Shown here piece by piece: positions 7,650 to 10,468 of a DNA stretch of 10,468 nt. The stretch lies in contig JBJETB010000044.1 of NCBI GenBank assembly GCA_051883095.1, forward strand, positions 1-10,468, given 5' to 3'. Under the pieces are notes generated by a model. It saw only the letters and a list, made by a program, of their open reading frames with translations. It was not told where the DNA came from and did not search any database. Numbering within the stretch: position 1 is the first letter of the stretch; every line of letters starts with the position of its first letter. The DNA is from SUG1106 sp051883095 (GTDB lineage Bacteria; Bacillota; Clostridia; Peptostreptococcales; Anaerovoracaceae). The position numbers were made by a program, and so were the translations under genes.

Positions 7650-9539
7650 TTATTCTGTCTTTTCGTAGACTCTTCCGCTGCGGCGTCTTTCCAGCTCATG
7701 AAGCAGTTTCTTCCTCAGTCTGATGTCGTCCGGTGTTATTTCCACCAGCTCATCATCGTTGATAAATTCAAGAGCTTCTTCAAGTGTAAAGGTTCTGGCC
7801 GGGCTCAGCTTTATGGCCTCGTCGGATCCGGCAGCACGCATGTTGCTTACTCTCTTGGCCTTGCATGGATTTACCACCATATCATCATTTCTGGAGTTCA
7901 TTCCCACTATCATGCCTTCATAAACTTTGGTGCCGGGTTCCACGAACATCTGAACACGCTCACCTATATTGAAAAGTGCATAAGGTGTGCACACACCTTC
8001 TTCCTGTGCGATGGCTACGCCGTTTACTCTCTGCGGAATATCTCCTTTGTAGTCGTCAAAGCACTCGAAACGCCTTACCATGGTTCCCTCGCCGCGTGTA
8101 TCGTTGATAAACTCGCTTCTGTAACCAAGAAGTCCTCTTGTCGGCACCAGATACTCGATTCTGGAATATCCGTTTTCGCCGGACATCTGGCGCATAATGC
8201 CTTTTCTGATGTTCAGCTTGTTTATAACCGTTCCGGCATATTCGTCGGGAACTGATATTATTACTTCCTCCATAGGCTCAAGGGTTCTGCCGTCCTCGCC
8301 TCTTCTGAGGATAACCTCCGGTTTGGAAACGGCCAGTTCATAGCCCTCACGCCTCATGTTCTCGATGAGTATTGAAAGGTGCAGCTCACCTCTTCCGGAT
8401 ACTTTGAAGCAGTCTGTGGAATCGGTTTCCTCAACCAGCAGTCCCACATTGACTTCCAGTTCCTTGTTCAGTCTCTCTCTTATGTGCCTTGAGGTTACGA
8501 ACTTTCCTACCTTTCCTGCGAACGGTGACTTGTTTACCATGAAATTCATGGAAAGGGTAGGCTCCTCAATGTGTATCATTTCCATAGGCTGAGGGTCTGC
8601 AGGGTCGCATATGGTTTCGCCGATTGAAATATCAGAAATACCTGATACAACAACGATATCTCCGCATTCAGCTTCAGGCACGGCCATTCTCTTAAGTCCT
8701 CTGTAGACAAATACCTGGTTTACTTTCCTCTGTACCAGAGTGCCGTCGGCCTTGGCTACTGTAACCGTCTGTCCTTCCCTGATCTTTCCCTTGGTGATTC
8801 TTCCGATTCCCAGTCTGCCGATGTAATCATCGTAGGCCAGAGTTGAAACCTGGAACTGCAGGGGCTCGTCGTTAAGATCAGGATAAGGCTTGCAGTGTTC
8901 TATGATGGTATCGAAAAGCGGAGTCAGATCCAGCCCTCCGTATCCGGCAGGACTCTTTTTTATCTTGGCATCTCCTTCTCCGACTTCCATTCCTTTCACA
9001 TCCTCAGGGTCTCTTACTGCTATACCCTGACGGGCGATTCCGTAAAGAATCGGGAAATCCAGCTGGTCGTCATTGGCTTCAAGATCCATGAAAAGCTCAT
9101 AAACCTCATCGACAACCTCGTCTATACGGGCATCCTTCTTATCAAGCTTGTTTATGAAAAGTATCGGATTAAGCCCCTGCTCCAGGGACTTCTTCAGTAC
9201 GAATCTGGTCTGGGGCATCGGTCCCTCGCTGGAGTCTACCAGCAGAATTACCGTATCAACAGTTTTCATTATCCGTTCAACCTCCGAGCTGAAATCAGCA
9301 TGTCCCGGAGTGTCCACAATGTTGATTTTTACATCGTTATGCATTATGGAGCAGTTCTTTGAGTAGATGGTTATTCCTCTTTCTCTCTCGATATCGTCGC
9401 TGTCCATTACGCAGTCCACCACTTCCTCGTTGGCGCGGAAGACCCCGCTCTGATTGAGGAAAGCGTCAACAAGGGTTGATTTACCTGCATCGACGTGTGC
9501 TATAACTGCTATATTTATTATTTTTTCTTTCTGACTCAT
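7650..9539 (-). CDS. typA: Translational GTPase TypA/BipA
   Basis: A 629-residue ribosome-associated GTPase of the EF-G-like class, linked to ribosome assembly, cold and other stress. Seen: G1 AHVDAGKST (14-22), switch I RERGITI (52-58), G3 DTPGHADF (76-83) with the catalytic-type H80, and G4 NKLD (130-133). The elongation-factor domains II, III and V follow, with the TypA-specific C-terminal region containing YRSEFINDTRGEG, PCKAKRVSNMRAAGSDEA and the final DDIRLRKK. The P-loop has Ala-Gly-Lys-Ser where many TypA proteins have His-Gly-Lys-Thr; as far as I recall this is common in Clostridia. The protein is slightly longer than usual, with a short insertion near 180-195 and a basic tail. The start at 9539 has GAAGG 10 bases upstream. 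It is the first gene of the five-gene minus-strand cluster. Confidence 0.97.
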   Translation of the reverse strand: MSQKEKIINIAVIAHVDAGKSTLVDAFLNQSGVFRANEEVVDCVMDSDDIERERGITIYSKNCSIMHNDVKINIVDTPGHADFSSEVERIMKTVDTVILLVDSSEGPMPQTRFVLKKSLEQGLNPILFINKLDKKDARIDEVVDEVYELFMDLEANDDQLDFPILYGIARQGIAVRDPEDVKGMEVGEGDAKIKKSPAGYGGLDLTPLFDTIIEHCKPYPDLNDEPLQFQVSTLAYDDYIGRLGIGRITKGKIREGQTVTVAKADGTLVQRKVNQVFVYRGLKRMAVPEAECGDIVVVSGISDISIGETICDPADPQPMEMIHIEEPTLSMNFMVNKSPFAGKVGKFVTSRHIRERLNKELEVNVGLLVEETDSTDCFKVSGRGELHLSILIENMRREGYELAVSKPEVILRRGEDGRTLEPMEEVIISVPDEYAGTVINKLNIRKGIMRQMSGENGYSRIEYLVPTRGLLGYRSEFINDTRGEGTMVRRFECFDDYKGDIPQRVNGVAIAQEEGVCTPYALFNIGERVQMFVEPGTKVYEGMIVGMNSRNDDMVVNPCKAKRVSNMRAAGSDEAIKLSPARTFTLEEALEFINDDELVEITPDDIRLRKKLLHELERRRSGRVYEKTE

Positions 9540-9571
9540 TGTGAGTTGACCTTCTTTCGTATAAGTCTTTT

Positions 9572-9601
9572 TTTGTATCTATATAGATATTTTTTTGTCA
9601 A
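9572..9601 (-). promoter_or_regulatory. Promoter of the typA operon
   Basis: On the minus strand a perfect -35 box TTGACA (9601-9596) is followed after 18 bases by TACAAA (9577-9572), a 4 of 6 match to the -10 consensus. Transcription would start near 9565, giving a short leader of about 25 bases. A- and T-runs upstream (9612-9629) could act as an UP element. A 14-bp palindrome overlaps the spacer and the -10 box. Confidence 0.65.
9576..9589. promoter_or_regulatory. 14-bp palindrome, candidate operator in the typA promoter
   Basis: TATCTATATAGATA is a perfect palindrome of 14 bases. It lies between the -35 and -10 boxes and covers part of the -10 box, where a bound dimeric regulator would block RNA polymerase. 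All bases but two C/G are A or T, so chance is possible in this AT-rich gap. No regulator gene is in the window. Confidence 0.4.
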
Positions 9602-9611
9602 AGTCTGTTAA

Positions 9612-9629
9612 TTTTTTGTGTTCAAAAAA
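9612..9629. repeat. Short inverted repeat of A/T runs upstream of typA
   Basis: TTTTTTG (9612-9618) and CAAAAAA (9623-9629) flank a 4-base centre. It lies just upstream of the -35 box of the typA promoter. It is most simply an A-tract (bent DNA or UP-element-like) sequence. With no G+C in the stem beyond one pair, it is not a convincing terminator. Confidence 0.4.
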
Positions 9630-9729
9630 CAATAACCCATATTAGAGTATTTTAACATAAGAGCTTTTGTTTTTCAATGGATTTAAGTCGATTTCAGGAA
9701 CTTTTTTTATGATTGCTCAGGCTGAATAA

Positions 9730-9758
9730 TGGCAAATTCCATGCTTCGCGCATAGTAT
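9730..9758 (+). promoter_or_regulatory. Candidate promoter of the amidase-like gene
   Basis: TGGCAA (9730-9735) and TAGTAT (9753-9758) are 17 bases apart, followed by a further AT-rich stretch and the ribosome binding site 28 bases on. Both boxes are weak. Alternative -10 boxes TATAAA (9756-9761) and TATCAT (9765-9770) match better but lack a good -35 at the right distance. A sporulation sigma factor cannot be excluded. Confidence 0.3.
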
Positions 9759-9785
9759 AAAAGGTATCATTGTAATTTAATCTCA

Positions 9786-9791
9786 GGGAGG
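9786..9791 (+). promoter_or_regulatory. Strong ribosome binding site of the amidase-like gene
   Basis: GGGAGG, followed by T, lies 7 bases before the ATG at 9799. It fixes that start and argues for efficient translation. Confidence 0.85.
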
Positions 9792-9798
9792 TATTAAA

Positions 9799-10341
9799 AT
9801 GGCCAGTATTTACCTTAGCCCCTCAACTCAGGAGTATAATCAGTTTGTTACAGGAGGAAGTGAGGAATACTATACTAATCTTATCGCAGACGCAATGGTT
9901 CCCTATCTCAGAGCCAGCGGCATTGATTTTACTCGAAATAATCCGGGCGGAACAGTGGTTGATTCCATAAATGCATCCAATGCCGGCAATTATGATTTAC
10001 ATCTTGCCATCCACACCAACGCAGCTCCGGAAAATCTGGCGGGCATGATTCAGGGTCCTAACGTATACTACTATCGTGACAGCAGCAGAGGCAGGGCTGC
10101 CGCAGAAATCTTCGCTAACAATCTGAAGCTCATATATCCTCATCCGGAACTCGTCAAAGTCATTCCTACCACAACTCTTGCAGAGCTGCGCCGCACCCGT
10201 GCTGTGGCCGTGCTGGTGGAGGTGGCATACCATGACAATGTGGAAGACGCCAACTGGATTACATCTAACATAGATCAGATAGGAGAGAACCTGGCTTTGT
10301 CCACAGCCGACGTGCTGGGTGTGCCGTTCGTGGAGCCGTAA
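9799..10341 (+). CDS. Amidase_3-like protein (N-acetylmuramoyl-L-alanine amidase family), divergent, no signal peptide
   Basis: A 180-residue single-domain protein with the fold signature of zinc amidases that cut the bond between MurNAc and the stem peptide. Seen: the N-terminal strand IYLSPST (4-10), where typical members have a DPGHGG motif; SEEYYTNLIAD (21-31) with E23 in the position of the second ligand; YDLHLAIHTNAAP (65-77) with H72 as the second histidine ligand; and VLVEVAYHDN (138-147) with E141 in the place of the catalytic glutamate. The first zinc histidine is replaced, apparently by T10. No signal peptide or membrane segment precedes the domain and no cell-wall-binding repeats follow, so the protein seems cytoplasmic or needs a lysis or non-classical route. 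It is divergent from the typA cluster and stands alone in the window. Family membership is likely; amidase activity is uncertain. Confidence 0.8.
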   Translation: MASIYLSPSTQEYNQFVTGGSEEYYTNLIADAMVPYLRASGIDFTRNNPGGTVVDSINASNAGNYDLHLAIHTNAAPENLAGMIQGPNVYYYRDSSRGRAAAEIFANNLKLIYPHPELVKVIPTTTLAELRRTRAVAVLVEVAYHDNVEDANWITSNIDQIGENLALSTADVLGVPFVEP

Positions 10342-10468
10342 CATAAAATTTTCATTTTGGCCGATTTCCTTTGCAAAAATACAAAAAATTCGGCTCAAGT
10401 GAAAATAATTTAGAAAAGTTAAAAGAAAAACTAACTGCAACATTTCTACTGTAATAATGCAGCAATAA
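10342..10468. other. AT-rich tail without a visible gene
   Basis: The 127 bases after the amidase-like gene contain a GCCGA/TCGGC pairing (about 10360-10395) with a long AT-rich loop and no T-run, plus AGTTA/TAACT (10417-10436). Neither is a convincing terminator. No ribosome binding site with a start codon is seen before the window ends. Confidence 0.5.

Noticed and set aside
7698..8255. 185-residue plus-strand frame inside typA
   Set aside because: It is antisense to the conserved TypA C-terminal region and has no protein signature or start signals.
989..9694. The 11-base sequence TAAGTCGATTT at both 989-999 and 9684-9694 as a repeat pair
   Set aside because: Matches of this length between AT-rich gaps are expected by chance in a 10-kb window, and the flanks do not match.
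10360..10395. GCCGA/TCGGC pairing as terminator of the amidase-like gene
   Set aside because: The stem is only five pairs before a mismatch, the loop is long, and no T-run follows.
9997..10443. 148-residue minus-strand frame opposite the amidase-like gene
   Set aside because: The plus-strand gene has family motifs and a strong ribosome binding site; the reverse frame has neither.
1..10468. CRISPR array, toxin-antitoxin pair or defence island
   Set aside because: No regularly spaced repeats, no small paired genes and no defence-type domains were found; apart from the IS110 part the genes are housekeeping types.

Overview
The window reads as an ordinary chromosomal stretch of an anaerobic member of the Bacillota, probably class Clostridia. 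The grounds are moderate G+C with AT-rich intergenic gaps, purine-rich GGAGG-type ribosome binding sites, a Clostridia-style TypA whose P-loop reads AHVDAGKST, and a biotin-dependent pyruvate carboxylase of the single-chain type. The genus cannot be fixed from sequence alone.

Layout, left to right. At 1-506 (+) lies the C-terminal part of an IS110-family recombinase, cut by the window edge. It is followed by about 140 bases that probably hold the right end of the element, with a hairpin and a TTGACA box. At 711-740 is a strong intrinsic terminator for the minus-strand tRNA-Ser(GGA) at 745-832, whose own promoter lies at about 860-888. A gap of about 330 bases without a gene follows, containing inverted repeats only. 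From 9539 down to 1162 runs one minus-strand gene cluster, in transcription order typA (translational GTPase), an mscS-family channel, pyc (pyruvate carboxylase), thrC (threonine synthase) and a DUF3267 membrane metallopeptidase-like gene. The gaps are 12, 17, 79 and -1 bases, so this is very likely one operon, with an RNA hairpin in the only sizeable gap (pyc-thrC). A promoter overlapping a 14-bp palindrome sits just upstream of typA. Divergently, at 9799-10341 (+), lies a small amidase_3-like gene, and the last 127 bases show no gene.

Functional logic. Pyruvate carboxylase supplies oxaloacetate, which is the precursor of aspartate and hence of the threonine made by ThrC, so pyc and thrC form a plausible carbon-to-amino-acid pair. 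TypA (ribosome assembly and stress translation) and MscS (osmotic safety valve) are stress-related companions. The DUF3267 protein has no assigned function but is translationally coupled to thrC.

I do not see a clear new multi-gene system. The points most worth a second look are the amidase-like protein that lacks a canonical zinc histidine and a signal peptide, the pyc-thrC RNA hairpin, the palindrome in the typA promoter, and the structured 3' flank of the IS110 element.
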